This document shows, piece by piece, positions 54,186 through 63,961 of a stretch of DNA of 64,000 bases. The stretch is from Peptostreptococcus porci (lineage in GTDB: Bacteria > Bacillota > Clostridia > Peptostreptococcales > Peptostreptococcaceae): NCBI RefSeq assembly GCF_009695815.1, contig NZ_VUNE01000002.1, forward strand, positions 124,001 through 188,000, in the 5' to 3' direction. Position numbers and translations under genes: made by a program. Under the pieces are notes generated by a model. It was not told the DNA's origin. It ran no database searches and was given only the letters and a program-made list of their open reading frames with translations. Position 1 is the stretch's first letter. Every line of letters starts with the position of its first letter.

Positions 54186-55273
54186 CAAAATACCTCTCCC
54201 AAAATTTTTTTCAATGAATCGACAAAATACTCATTATCACTTTTCGTTTTTATTGCCACCCTGATGTACCTATCATCCAATCCATCAAAGTCACTTGCAT
54301 CTCTAATGACTATTCCAAAATCAAGCATCATTTTTTTCTTCAGATTACTGGATTTAAAATTATGTTTTATACTATTTATTCTAATCAAAACAAATGCTGA
54401 GTCTGTTTCAAATACGTCTATACCTTGAATTTGCTTAAGATTATTTATAAAGCAATTTCTTTCATCTCTAAAAAAAGACTTTGATTCACTGTAAAATTGA
54501 TCATCCTCAAATATTTCCAGACCCAATTTTTCAGCGAAAGTATTTACACTCCAAGGTTCCTTAATAGACCACATATTTTCAATAATACTTTCATTTTTGC
54601 TTATTGCATAACCAAGCCTAACACCAGGCATTCCATAAAATTTTGTAACTGCTCTCAGCACAACTATGTTGTCATAATCATATCCAATTGCCGATCTACA
54701 AAGATCTTCTTCACAAAACTCTATAAAGGTTTCATCTACCACCAATGTAATCCCAGATGATTTACACTTCTCGACGACTCTTTCCAAATTTCTCAACCTA
54801 CCATCTGGATTATTTGGATTGCATATAAATATCAAATCCAAACCATCATAATTGTCATCCTGATTGATTTCAAGTGTATTCTCTCCGACGATCATGTGGT
54901 ACTTAAACAAATTTCTTCCCAATGATTCAACAGCTCTCTGATACTCTGAAAAAGTCGGACATACTACTCCAATTTTTTTAAATTTATCAATTTTTGAAAT
55001 CAAAAAAATCAACTCTGTGGCTCCATTACCGACACAGATATTTGCGTGTGAAAAAGATGTTTTGTACCTTTTATTTATGCTATTAGAAATAACTTTCCTT
55101 AGGCTGTTATATTCAATATCTGGATACCTCTTTATTTCATCAATTGAGTTTGATATCACTCTACTGACACATTCTGGCATCCTAGGATTGATATTAGAGC
55201 TAAAATCAATTATTTCTTCATTTATTTTATACTTTCTTTTTAATCTATCAATATCTGCACCATGTGAACTCAT
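54185..55273 (-). CDS. cobD: L-threonine-O-3-phosphate decarboxylase
   Basis: A 362-residue PLP enzyme of the class I/II aminotransferase fold. It opens with HGADIDRLKRKY and DFSSNINP. CNPNNPDG is the cofactor region, and the PLP-Lys lies in RAVTKFYGMPGVRLGY. It produces (R)-1-aminopropan-2-ol phosphate for attachment to cobyric acid. I use the ATG at 55273, 5 bases after GAGG. Confidence 0.9.
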   Translation of the reverse strand: MSSHGADIDRLKRKYKINEEIIDFSSNINPRMPECVSRVISNSIDEIKRYPDIEYNSLRKVISNSINKRYKTSFSHANICVGNGATELIFLISKIDKFKKIGVVCPTFSEYQRAVESLGRNLFKYHMIVGENTLEINQDDNYDGLDLIFICNPNNPDGRLRNLERVVEKCKSSGITLVVDETFIEFCEEDLCRSAIGYDYDNIVVLRAVTKFYGMPGVRLGYAISKNESIIENMWSIKEPWSVNTFAEKLGLEIFEDDQFYSESKSFFRDERNCFINNLKQIQGIDVFETDSAFVLIRINSIKHNFKSSNLKKKMMLDFGIVIRDASDFDGLDDRYIRVAIKTKSDNEYFVDSLKKILGEVF

Positions 55274-56244
55274 ATACACCTCAATACAATAAATACCATA
55301 TATATAATTAGAAAAATCATCAATGAAATCAACGATGCAAAATTCATTAATCTAATTGTTCTTATGATGTCTTCTCTTTCTAAATTTCTGTTTTTATCAC
55401 CGATAGTCGGCTTATAAACTTCTTCTCCAAAATATACATTAGTTCCGCCAAGCTGTACTCCAAGTGCTCCAGCAACTGCACCTTCGGGGATTGCACAATT
55501 TGGGCTATTGTGATTTTTTCTGTCCCTAATACCAATAACAACGCAGTTTTTCCAATCGTACCCTAGGAAAAAGCTGGCGATTGTAAATGACACCAACGAA
55601 AATCTCGCTGGAATATAGTTGAAAATATCGTCAAGTATCGCAGAAAACATTCCGATATTAACAAACCTTTCATTTTTGTAACCTAGCATCGAATCCATTG
55701 TATTTACAGCCTTGTAAACCATAGATAAAATCGGTCCACCTATAAACGCATACATCATTGGAGCTATCGTACCATCTACGGTATTTTCTGCAACTGTTTC
55801 AACTGTTGCTCTAATTATCTCCTCTTCGCTGAGATTTGAAGTGTCCCTGCCAACAATATATGACAGTTGAACCCTTGCTTCATCAATATCGTCCAATTTA
55901 TAGTAGACCTTTTTTGCCTCCTTACCAAGACACTTTGTTGATAGACAAATACAAATTACTATTGCATTAACCAATAATACCATTATGACATTTCTATCAA
56001 ACAGAGACACTAGAAGATAGGTAACTATTGCCGTTACTGCCACAGTAGAAACCCAAATCAAAAGTCCACATAATTTCTGCTTTTTTTCACTTGTAAATAA
56101 CTTTGAATTTCTAACAGCTTTCTCTAATCCCGAAACTAATTTTCCAATATAAATAACGGGATGCGGAAACCAGTACGGATCACCTATAATCAAATCTAAA
56201 ACAAATGCCAATCCAATTGAGATCGGCAGTATATAAAAACTCAT
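55270..56244 (-). CDS. cbiB: adenosylcobinamide-phosphate synthase
   Basis: A 324-residue membrane protein with five to six hydrophobic segments. GDPYWFPHPVIYIGK near the N-terminus and AENTVDGTIAPMMYAFIGG are CbiB/CobD signatures. It condenses cobyric acid with aminopropanol phosphate. It overlaps the cobD start by 4 bases. Confidence 0.93.
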   Translation of the reverse strand: MSFYILPISIGLAFVLDLIIGDPYWFPHPVIYIGKLVSGLEKAVRNSKLFTSEKKQKLCGLLIWVSTVAVTAIVTYLLVSLFDRNVIMVLLVNAIVICICLSTKCLGKEAKKVYYKLDDIDEARVQLSYIVGRDTSNLSEEEIIRATVETVAENTVDGTIAPMMYAFIGGPILSMVYKAVNTMDSMLGYKNERFVNIGMFSAILDDIFNYIPARFSLVSFTIASFFLGYDWKNCVVIGIRDRKNHNSPNCAIPEGAVAGALGVQLGGTNVYFGEEVYKPTIGDKNRNLEREDIIRTIRLMNFASLISLMIFLIIYMVFIVLRCI

Positions 56245-56255
56245 ATATTCCTCAC

Positions 56256-57641
56256 CTATTTTTTATTTTTTTCAACACAGCTTAATATATAGCACACTAT
56301 GCTTAAATTGTTGTAAAAATGAATGTGTAAATATGTGGCTAATGTATTATTTTTACAATATCCACCCTCCCATTCATCAATTATTCTTCCATCCGAGAAT
56401 TTTTGAACTGTAAAAGAAGTCTTTTCATCTGATACAAACACAGAATGATGAAATTCATGACCACATATTTGCTGCCCTTTATATGAAATCAAATTATCCT
56501 CTTTTGCTGTAGCAACACAGTATCCAAACCGCTTTAATGACTTGGTCATTTGACTATAGCCATCTAATGCTCCTACCATCTCAAATCTGTTTCCTTCAGT
56601 GTCCAACATATAGTCACCCAAATACATCAGACCACCACACTCAGCATATATCGGTTTACCAGCTTCATGTTGCTCTCTGATACTCTTTTTCATCGACTCA
56701 TTTTGTTCTAGCTCCCTTGCAAAAATTTCTGGAAATCCACCACCAAGATAAATAAAATCTGCATCTGGAACTCTTTCATCGTTTAGAGGGGAAAATTCTA
56801 TCACCTCAACCCCTATTTTTTTGAACAAGTCTATATTATCTCTATAATAAAAGTTAAAGGCTTGATCATAGGCAATTGCAACTTTTTTACCTCTTGCCAA
56901 TGCTCTTACTTCAGGGTCATCATAAAACATATTCAATTCAAATGTCGAATGAATCATTTCACTCTCAGATAATTCAATGATTCTATCAATGTCAATATGC
57001 TCTTCCATCAATTCTGCCACTCTGTCCAATTTATTTTCTAAATCAGTTGCCTGGTCTGCTGGAAACAATCCCAAATGCCTCGACTCTAACTTTATTTCAT
57101 CACAAGGAGGAAGATACCCCAAAACCTCAATAGCACAATATTTCTCAATAGCTTCTTTTAAAATGTTATAATGCCTATTCGTTTTCACATTATTGATAAT
57201 AATTCCAACTATATCTACATTCTTATCAAGATTTTTATACCCCAAAGCCATCGCCGCTGCAGAGGCTCCCAGACTTTGACCATTTATGATCAATATTACT
57301 GGTGACTTTAAAAGCTTCGAAATATTAGAAGTAGAACATTTATTAATGTCCGAGCCAACCCCATCATAAAGCCCCATTACACCTTCTACCACAGAAATAT
57401 CTTTATTCTCTGCAGCTGTTTTAAATACATATTTTATCTGTTCATCATCTAGCATATAAGAGTCAAGATTTTTTGAGTATTCTCCTGTCACAAATCTATG
57501 ATACATTGGATCGATATAGTCAGGTCCAACTTTAAATGGTTGAACCCTTTTATTTCTATTTTTCAGTGCTTTCATCAATCCCAGACTAACCGTGGTTTTT
57601 CCTACGCCACTACTCACTCCAGCGATAACAATCTTTTTCAT
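56256..57641 (-). CDS. cbiA: cobyrinate a,c-diamide synthase
   Basis: A 461-residue glutamine amidotransferase. The N-terminal dethiobiotin-synthetase-like ATP domain begins IAGVSSGVGKTT. The C-terminal class I glutaminase domain has the nucleophile Cys335 in YAECGGLMYL and the catalytic His in GHEFHHS. Both domains are complete, in contrast to the neighbouring cobQ. A 110-base A/T-rich gap separates it from cobQ. Confidence 0.93.
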   Translation of the reverse strand: MKKIVIAGVSSGVGKTTVSLGLMKALKNRNKRVQPFKVGPDYIDPMYHRFVTGEYSKNLDSYMLDDEQIKYVFKTAAENKDISVVEGVMGLYDGVGSDINKCSTSNISKLLKSPVILIINGQSLGASAAAMALGYKNLDKNVDIVGIIINNVKTNRHYNILKEAIEKYCAIEVLGYLPPCDEIKLESRHLGLFPADQATDLENKLDRVAELMEEHIDIDRIIELSESEMIHSTFELNMFYDDPEVRALARGKKVAIAYDQAFNFYYRDNIDLFKKIGVEVIEFSPLNDERVPDADFIYLGGGFPEIFARELEQNESMKKSIREQHEAGKPIYAECGGLMYLGDYMLDTEGNRFEMVGALDGYSQMTKSLKRFGYCVATAKEDNLISYKGQQICGHEFHHSVFVSDEKTSFTVQKFSDGRIIDEWEGGYCKNNTLATYLHIHFYNNLSIVCYILSCVEKNKK

Positions 57642-57751
57642 AACTATCTTCCTCTACCTCATCATAAATTTTCTAATATCGTTTTTATAATATTGTTTTT
57701 ATAATAACGCTTTTTTATACCAAAAACCGCTTTATATCAAAAACCAAATTA

Positions 57752-58603
57752 TTATTTAGTCAATTTTTCATCTTCAAAAATAATTTCATATATTTTTTTA
57801 AAATCCAGATTTTCCCTCAGATGTCTGGATAGCTTCTCAAATTCTTTCTCTTTTTCTATTGAAGACTTCGCCACCACATTATTCTTGATACCACAGGCTC
57901 CATCCTCTTCTTCTAGGTTAATATCAATAAATGGCACCACTCCAACAACTGGAATAGAAATTATTTCCTCCAGCATTTTTATTCCGTCTGAGAAATAATC
58001 TTTATTTCCCCTAAACTTATTTATTATTACTCCCTTTACTCTTTTTCTATCTTCTTGATTTAAAAGCTGTAATGTTCCGACAATCGATGCAAAAACACCA
58101 CCTCTATCTATATCTGCAATTAAAATTACCGGTGATTCCGAGATTTTCGCCATTTCCATATTCGACAAATCCAAACTGTTTATATTTATCTCAGCTGGAC
58201 TACCTGCACCTTCCAAAACTACAATATCGAAACCATTCTTCACTTCTTCGTATATTCGTTCCAACTCAAAAACTAAGGAATGTTTATATTCTCTATAATC
58301 CTCTGATGACATTTTTGACACCAAATTTCCTAATAATAGCACCTCTGAGACGTGGTTTCCACAAGGTTTTAGCAAAATAGGGTTCATATATGCCATCGGC
58401 TCCAAGCCACACGCTTCTGCTTGCAGAGCCTGTCCAATCCCCATAGCCTTTCCATTTTTATCAAAATATGTATCAAGTGACATATTTTGTGATTTAAATG
58501 GTATCACAGAGTATCCATCCTCGTACAAAACTCTACAAATACCAGTACATAATACACTTTTTCCAACATTAGATGCTGTTCCTTGAAACATAATACTCGC
58601 CAT
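57752..58603 (-). CDS. cobQ: cobyric acid synthase lacking the glutaminase domain
   Basis: CobQ amidates four side chains of adenosylcobyrinate diamide and is normally about 490-500 residues. This product has 283. The N-terminal ATP domain is intact (MFQGTASNVGKSVL, FKSQNMSLDT, LEGAGSPAEIN, IADIDRGGVFAS). After GVVPFIDINLEEED near residue 233 the whole class I amidotransferase domain is missing. Residues from about 250 (EKEFEKLSRHLRENLDFKKIYEII) match the C-terminal tail of full-length CobQ. The gene looks internally deleted but is otherwise open, with normal neighbours on both sides. It could use free ammonia or a glutaminase in trans, or be inactive. Confidence 0.85.
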   Translation of the reverse strand: MASIMFQGTASNVGKSVLCTGICRVLYEDGYSVIPFKSQNMSLDTYFDKNGKAMGIGQALQAEACGLEPMAYMNPILLKPCGNHVSEVLLLGNLVSKMSSEDYREYKHSLVFELERIYEEVKNGFDIVVLEGAGSPAEININSLDLSNMEMAKISESPVILIADIDRGGVFASIVGTLQLLNQEDRKRVKGVIINKFRGNKDYFSDGIKMLEEIISIPVVGVVPFIDINLEEEDGACGIKNNVVAKSSIEKEKEFEKLSRHLRENLDFKKIYEIIFEDEKLTK

Positions 58604-58617
58604 AAAATCACCTTTTT

Positions 58618-59262
58618 CTATTTGTTCTTTTCTGAGGGATAAGTCCTAATCAAACTACTTTCATATGGCATATATCCCATATATTCGATTATTGGAAACC
58701 TGCCATCGAAGCTTATCTTCGTAATGCTAGCATTTCCAACCTTAAAATTCCAGTGATACTTGCTACTCCCTGAAATAAAATATGACAATAAATTTCTTAT
58801 CGTTCCCATGTGAGATACTACAGCCACACTATCGATATTCTCGTTTGTCTTAATAATTTTCTCAATTGCACTAGTATTTCTATTATACATTTCCTCCAGT
58901 GTTTCGCCATTTGGAAATCTGTAATCTCGACCACTTGAAAGAAATATTTTTGCTTCTTCAGGGTATTTCGCTTTTATTTCATCAAAACTCAAACCGTCAA
59001 ATATACCGAAGTTCATTTCCCTCAAATCATCAAGACATTCTACATCGAGATTTTTCAATTTTGCATAGGCGTCAATGGTTTGTTGAGTTCTCTTCAGAGT
59101 AGATGCGTATATCCTTTCCACGTCGAACTGTTTAAAATAATCTGTCATTTTCTCAACCTGTTGTCTTCCTATTTGGCTTAAATCACAGTCGCTAAAACCA
59201 GAATATCTAAAAAATTCATTATCAACTGAATGCCCATGTCTGATCAAAAATAGTTCTTTCAT
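58618..59262 (-). CDS. cobC: alpha-ribazole phosphatase / histidine phosphatase family protein
   Basis: A 214-residue phosphoglycerate mutase-like phosphatase. The catalytic motif LIRHGHSVDNE is at the N-terminus and the second His lies in VVSHMGTIR. It would remove phosphate from alpha-ribazole 5'-phosphate or from adenosylcobalamin 5'-phosphate. The pathway assignment rests on position between cobS and cobQ. Confidence 0.85.
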   Translation of the reverse strand: MKELFLIRHGHSVDNEFFRYSGFSDCDLSQIGRQQVEKMTDYFKQFDVERIYASTLKRTQQTIDAYAKLKNLDVECLDDLREMNFGIFDGLSFDEIKAKYPEEAKIFLSSGRDYRFPNGETLEEMYNRNTSAIEKIIKTNENIDSVAVVSHMGTIRNLLSYFISGSSKYHWNFKVGNASITKISFDGRFPIIEYMGYMPYESSLIRTYPSEKNK

Positions 59263-59290
59263 TTTAATCTCCTTCTAAAATATATTCGAT

Positions 59291-60064
59291 TTAAATTGTT
59301 ACTAGCAAAATACATATCAAAAATACCAGCTCTCCAAGCTCTATTCCACATCCCAGAATATCCCCTGTCAATCCACCTATTTTTTTACTAACTAGATATT
59401 CAAATACATTGGTCAAAATAAACATCACTCCGACAATTACAATATCTAAAATAGCCTGTACAAAGCTTTTAGAAAATATCGCTGAAGCCACAGTCACCAC
59501 CAATGCTGTAAAAGCGCTACTAGCTAATAGGGTTCCGATGTCACATTTTCCGATAAACATATTTCCCATTCCGTTTACCCTTGCAGGATTAGATTTATAT
59601 GACAAAACCACACATACATATCTACCAATCATAGGCATCAAAAAAATTGGCCACAAAATATCTCTGTCTATTAAAATAAAAATAATAATAATCTTGCTCA
59701 ATACTAAAAAAATAACAGATAAGACTCCATTTGTGCCTAATCTTGGATCTTTCATAATCTCCAATATACCGTCTTTATCTCTGTAACTAAATAACCCATC
59801 AAAAGTATCGCCAAATCCATCAACATGAAGTCCACCTGTAATGATAATTTCCGAGATAACAAGGATAAATGGGATTACAATTATAGAATATCTAGGAGAC
59901 ACAAACGTTGTTAGAGCAAGATACTCAACAAGTAATATCCCACCTATAACAATTCCGACAATTGGGAAAAAGATCAGTCCACTTCCCATATTTTTTTCGT
60001 ATGGAACATCTTTTTTAATTGTGATTCTGGTCAAAAATTGAAGTATGTTAATAAATTTATTCAT
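59291..60064 (-). CDS. cobS: adenosylcobinamide-GDP ribazoletransferase (cobalamin synthase)
   Basis: A 257-residue integral membrane protein with about seven hydrophobic segments. LQFLTRI at the start and GGLHVDGFGDTFDGLFSYRDKDGILEIMKDPRLGTNG are the CobS signature. It joins the activated corrinoid to alpha-ribazole at the membrane. The starting Met follows a short GGAAAA-type site. Confidence 0.93.
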   Translation of the reverse strand: MNKFINILQFLTRITIKKDVPYEKNMGSGLIFFPIVGIVIGGILLVEYLALTTFVSPRYSIIVIPFILVISEIIITGGLHVDGFGDTFDGLFSYRDKDGILEIMKDPRLGTNGVLSVIFLVLSKIIIIFILIDRDILWPIFLMPMIGRYVCVVLSYKSNPARVNGMGNMFIGKCDIGTLLASSAFTALVVTVASAIFSKSFVQAILDIVIVGVMFILTNVFEYLVSKKIGGLTGDILGCGIELGELVFLICILLVTI

Positions 60065-60078
60065 AATATTTTCCTTTT

Positions 60079-60669
60079 TTATTTTATTTTGATATGAATA
60101 CCCGAAACAACCAGATAAGCCTCATCTGACTCTGATGCTATCATCTTATTTACCTTGCCTTCTAAATTGGCAAAATACCTTCCCAATTTATTTTCGGATA
60201 TTCCTCCCAGACCAATCTCATTCGTTACAAATATTATATCAATGTTTTCTGATTTAACAAAATTCAGAAGTGTTTTAAACTCCATAATAACTTTCTTTTC
60301 TACAAAAGCTCTTTCATCAACATCATCAACATCAAATTCCGCATTTCGATCAAATATTAAATTTGAAATCATCATTGTAACACAATCAAGTAGGATCACT
60401 TTCCTCGCTGATCTCTCAATCGAATTTGAATAACAAAATTCTCCAATCTCTGTTGGAATCGATTTATATGCTTCGATGGTAAACCAGCTCTTATCTTTTC
60501 TTCTTAACTGATGGTCAGCTTTTTTTTGTTCCATTTCAAAATCGAATGGAATACTTGTTGCGACATATAGAACTACAGAGTCACGACACTCAAGTTGTGA
60601 ACACAGATTTTCAGCAAATTCACTTTTTCCGGAGCTTACCCCACCCGTCACAAAAATTATCTTTCCCAT
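60079..60669 (-). CDS. cobU: adenosylcobinamide kinase / guanylyltransferase
   Basis: A 196-residue P-loop enzyme. The loop is FVTGGVSSGKSEFAE. The segment DHQLRRKDKSWFTIEA corresponds to the guanylylated-His region, and FVTNEIGLGG follows later. It phosphorylates adenosylcobinamide and transfers GMP to it. It lies 14 bases before cobS. Confidence 0.93.
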   Translation of the reverse strand: MGKIIFVTGGVSSGKSEFAENLCSQLECRDSVVLYVATSIPFDFEMEQKKADHQLRRKDKSWFTIEAYKSIPTEIGEFCYSNSIERSARKVILLDCVTMMISNLIFDRNAEFDVDDVDERAFVEKKVIMEFKTLLNFVKSENIDIIFVTNEIGLGGISENKLGRYFANLEGKVNKMIASESDEAYLVVSGIHIKIK

Positions 60670-60717
60670 TTCTACCTCTTAATCTACCTTGTCTGATTTC
60701 TAAGTCTAATTCCCTAA

Positions 60718-61773
60718 TTAAAGGAATTTCCCTATACTCTCTTCACTTTTTTTACCCATGTGATTGTATGTATATATAGCAGAATCAATAATATTCATTG
60801 CCAATGCAGCACCGGTTCCCTCACCCAATCTCATATTCAAATCCATCATAGGCTCCAAGTCTAGTAGCTCCAATGCGAGCCTTGACCCTTTTTCATTGGA
60901 TAAATGAGAAACAATAATATATTCCTTGCACTTTGGGTTTATTTTGTATGCAAGAAGGGCAGCAGAATATGAAATAAATCCATCTAAAACCACTGGAATC
61001 CTATTGGCACTACATCCCAATATTACACCTACCATTCCACCTATTTCAAATCCTCCAACCTTTGATAGGACCTCAATTCCATCAGTAGGATTTGGATTAT
61101 TGATCTCTATTGCCTTTCTAATAGTATCAGCCTTATTCTTTACAAAGTTGAGATTTAAGCACGCACCGATGTCGGTAATATCTATCGGATCTCTACCAGA
61201 AATAACGGAAAGAATTGCGGTTGCTGGTGTGGTGTTACATATCCCCATTTCACCTACACCGATTATCTTATAACCATCGACGATACATCTCTCAGCCACT
61301 TCTATTCCATATTCGATTGACTTCACTGCTTCATCAACACTCATTGCTGGTCCATTAGCAATATTGTCTGTTCCTTCTCTTATCTTGTAATCAAGTACTC
61401 CATCGATCTTTTTTTTGCCTATTATACCTAAATCCACTGCAACTACATCAGTGTGATTGTGCTTCGCCAAAACTCCAACAGCAGATTTGCCATTTGCAAA
61501 ATTTTCAAATTGCATCCTGGTAATCGACTGATCCTGTTGAGATACACCTTCAGCATATACACCGTGATCTCCGGCAAATGCTATTATACATTTTTTAGGA
61601 TTGTCCTCAATTTTGGCATTTCCATAAACACCTGCCAATTTTAGCGTTATGTCTTCCAATTTACCCAATGTGTGCTTAGGGCAAATCAATTCATCCCATC
61701 TTTGTCTTGCTTTTTCTATACCTTTGTTATCTAGTGAATAAATATTCCTGGATATACTTATCAACAGATTCAT
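60718..61773 (-). CDS. cobT: nicotinate-nucleotide:dimethylbenzimidazole phosphoribosyltransferase
   Basis: A 351-residue enzyme making alpha-ribazole 5'-phosphate. IIAFAGDHGVYAEGVS, GEMGICNTTPA and the catalytic Glu in MRLGEGTGAALAM are present. I use ATG 61773, 5 bases after GGAGG, instead of a TTG at 61785. It is the first recognised gene of the cobalamin operon. No DMB synthesis genes are seen, so the lower ligand could be another base. Confidence 0.93.
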   Translation of the reverse strand: MNLLISISRNIYSLDNKGIEKARQRWDELICPKHTLGKLEDITLKLAGVYGNAKIEDNPKKCIIAFAGDHGVYAEGVSQQDQSITRMQFENFANGKSAVGVLAKHNHTDVVAVDLGIIGKKKIDGVLDYKIREGTDNIANGPAMSVDEAVKSIEYGIEVAERCIVDGYKIIGVGEMGICNTTPATAILSVISGRDPIDITDIGACLNLNFVKNKADTIRKAIEINNPNPTDGIEVLSKVGGFEIGGMVGVILGCSANRIPVVLDGFISYSAALLAYKINPKCKEYIIVSHLSNEKGSRLALELLDLEPMMDLNMRLGEGTGAALAMNIIDSAIYTYNHMGKKSEESIGKFL

Positions 61774-61803
61774 CACTACCTCCAAAATTATCTATATTTG
61801 GAT

Positions 61804-61830
61804 ATAACCCTCTGCATGGCAGAAGGTTAT
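61804..61830. repeat. hairpin between ctpA and cobT
   Basis: ATAACC and TCTGC (61804-61815) pair with GCAGA and GGTTAT (61819-61830) across one mismatch, with a 3-base loop. No T-run follows on the minus strand, so ctpA transcripts may continue into cobT. Confidence 0.55.
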
Positions 61831-61842
61831 TTCCAAATAGTA

Positions 61843-62997
61843 TTATTTTTTTTCGATCTCTTTCTTTAGATATTCAACAGCCTTTGGTAACTGTTTCTCA
61901 ACTTCTTTTACTTCAATAGTAGGTTTAATTCCCTTTTTATTTATATAGTTACCATTTGGTGTGAAATACTGGGCTGTAGTCAGCTTATATCCACTGCCAT
62001 CTCTAAGCTGAACCACCGATTGAACCAATCCCTTACCAAACGTTAGAGTACCAATAGAAACTCCGGCTTTGTTATCCAGAATTGCACCTGTCAAAATCTC
62101 GGACGCTGAAGCAGAATTTCCATTCGTCAAAATAACGATCGGAACATCGACCTTTTGCTTGTCATTGCTCTTTGAGTATACTTTTTTTCCTGTATTATCT
62201 TTTGTATAAACGATCACAGATTCACCAAGCAATCTGTCGGCAATTTTTTCTACAACGTCCAAGTATCCGCCGCCATTGTCTCTTACATCTATTACCAATC
62301 CCTTGATTTTACTTTTTTCAAGAGAGTCTAATGCTTTATTGAAATCTTCATCAGTACCTTCATCAAATCCAACAATTTGAATATAACCAATATCATTGTC
62401 TATTTTTTTACTCTTGATTGATTCCAGCTTTATTTCTTTTCTTTCTATTTTCTTATCAAATAATTCTCCATCTCTTGAAAAGGTAACTGTAACAGAAGTT
62501 CCTTCTTCACCTCTCATATTTTTGACAGCAACATCCATTTCTTGATAAGAGTATGCCTTACCATTTACCTTTATTATCAAATCTCCTGCTTTAACTCCAG
62601 ATTTACTAGCAGGACTTCCATTTATTACTTGTTGTACCTTAATTGCACCAGATGGTTTATCAGGACCAACTACTATACCAACTCCCTTATATTTTCCAGA
62701 AGTCGATTCTATAAGCTGGCTCATTTCTTCCTTCGTATAATATGATGAGTATTCATCATCTAGCCCTGAAAACAGACCTTTATACAAACCCGTTTCCAGC
62801 TTGCTTTCATCCGTTTTTTTATAGAAATCTCTTTCTATAACATCGGATAACATCAGCATTTTCTTGTATTTTTTGTACTCGGAGCTAGGAATAATTCTTC
62901 CAAATCCGAACTGTGTAATCACGAAAGTAGTTACAATCGAAGACGCCACTACTAACGCAATACTTTTTATAATATTTCTCTTCTTATTTGAATTCAT
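61843..62997 (-). CDS. S41 family C-terminal processing peptidase (CtpA type)
   Basis: A 384-residue extracytoplasmic serine protease anchored by an N-terminal membrane segment (about 10-32). A PDZ domain spans about 95-185 (GVGIVVGP, GSPASKSGVKAGDLI). The S41 domain has the catalytic Ser297 in GNSASASEI and Lys322 in TFGKGLVQ, 25 residues apart as expected. No peptidoglycan-binding domain follows. It processes exported proteins and lies downstream of the transketolase genes. Confidence 0.92.
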   Translation of the reverse strand: MNSNKKRNIIKSIALVVASSIVTTFVITQFGFGRIIPSSEYKKYKKMLMLSDVIERDFYKKTDESKLETGLYKGLFSGLDDEYSSYYTKEEMSQLIESTSGKYKGVGIVVGPDKPSGAIKVQQVINGSPASKSGVKAGDLIIKVNGKAYSYQEMDVAVKNMRGEEGTSVTVTFSRDGELFDKKIERKEIKLESIKSKKIDNDIGYIQIVGFDEGTDEDFNKALDSLEKSKIKGLVIDVRDNGGGYLDVVEKIADRLLGESVIVYTKDNTGKKVYSKSNDKQKVDVPIVILTNGNSASASEILTGAILDNKAGVSIGTLTFGKGLVQSVVQLRDGSGYKLTTAQYFTPNGNYINKKGIKPTIEVKEVEKQLPKAVEYLKKEIEKK

Positions 62998-63011
62998 ATA
63001 CTCTCCCTCAT

Positions 63012-63950
63012 TTAGTACTTATTATTGAATATATTCTCAACTTTATCAGCTATTGATTTCGGAGTCAACCCAAAGTATTCATAAAGCTCAGAAGAAGCTC
63101 CAGACATACCAAATCTGTCCTCAACACCCAATCTAAAAACTTTGGCCGGATAGTTTTCGCATACCACTTCACAAACCGCCGACCCCAATCCGCCAATAAT
63201 ACTGTGATCCTCAACAGTTACTATCAAACCAACATCCTTTGCACAATCGATAATTACATTCTTATCAATCGGTTTTATTGATGACATATTGATAACTCTC
63301 GTATGAATACCTCTCTCTTTAAGCATCATTGCAGCTTCGTATGAATTCCATACCATAGGACCACATGATAGAATAGCTACATCATCTCCATCTAGCAAAA
63401 TATCAGCCTTGCCTATTTCAAATTTATAATTTTCGTCATAAATGTCGTTTAAGTCATCTCTTACCATTCTCATATAAAATGGTCCTTCTTGTTCAGCAAT
63501 AAAGTGAGTCATCTGCTTTGCTTCTTCAAAATCAGCGGGAACTAAAACTCTCATATTTGGCAATGTCCTCATAATAGAAATATCCTCAAGACTTTGATGA
63601 GTAGCCCCATCTTCTCCTGTCATCAATCCTGCGTGAGTAGAACATATTTTCACATTTAAATTTGACATGCACACCATATTTCTTATTACTTCCAATGCTC
63701 GCTCAGTTTCAAATACGGAAAAAGAACTTGCAAAAACTGTCTTTCCGGCAGATGCCAATCCTGCAGAAACGCCGATTAGATTTTGTTCGGCAATACCTAC
63801 ATCGACAAATCTATCTGGGAAATTCTCTTTAAAATAAATAGTTTTTGTAGATGATGATAAATCGGCATCACAAACCACAACTTTATAGTTTTTCCTGCCC
63901 AATTCAACCAGCGATCTACCATATGCTTCTCTTATTGATCTCTTTTCCAT
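63012..63950 (-). CDS. transketolase, C-terminal subunit
   Basis: A 312-residue subunit with the pyrimidine-binding domain (DVGIAEQNLIGVSAGLASAGKTVFASSF) and the C-terminal transketolase domain. It lacks the diphosphate-binding domain, which is supplied by the gene entering from the right edge. The split arrangement is common in Clostridia. The complex interconverts pentose phosphate pathway sugars. DXS is excluded by length and context. Confidence 0.92.
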   Translation of the reverse strand: MEKRSIREAYGRSLVELGRKNYKVVVCDADLSSSTKTIYFKENFPDRFVDVGIAEQNLIGVSAGLASAGKTVFASSFSVFETERALEVIRNMVCMSNLNVKICSTHAGLMTGEDGATHQSLEDISIMRTLPNMRVLVPADFEEAKQMTHFIAEQEGPFYMRMVRDDLNDIYDENYKFEIGKADILLDGDDVAILSCGPMVWNSYEAAMMLKERGIHTRVINMSSIKPIDKNVIIDCAKDVGLIVTVEDHSIIGGLGSAVCEVVCENYPAKVFRLGVEDRFGMSGASSELYEYFGLTPKSIADKVENIFNNKY

Positions 63951-63961
63951 TTGAATACCTA

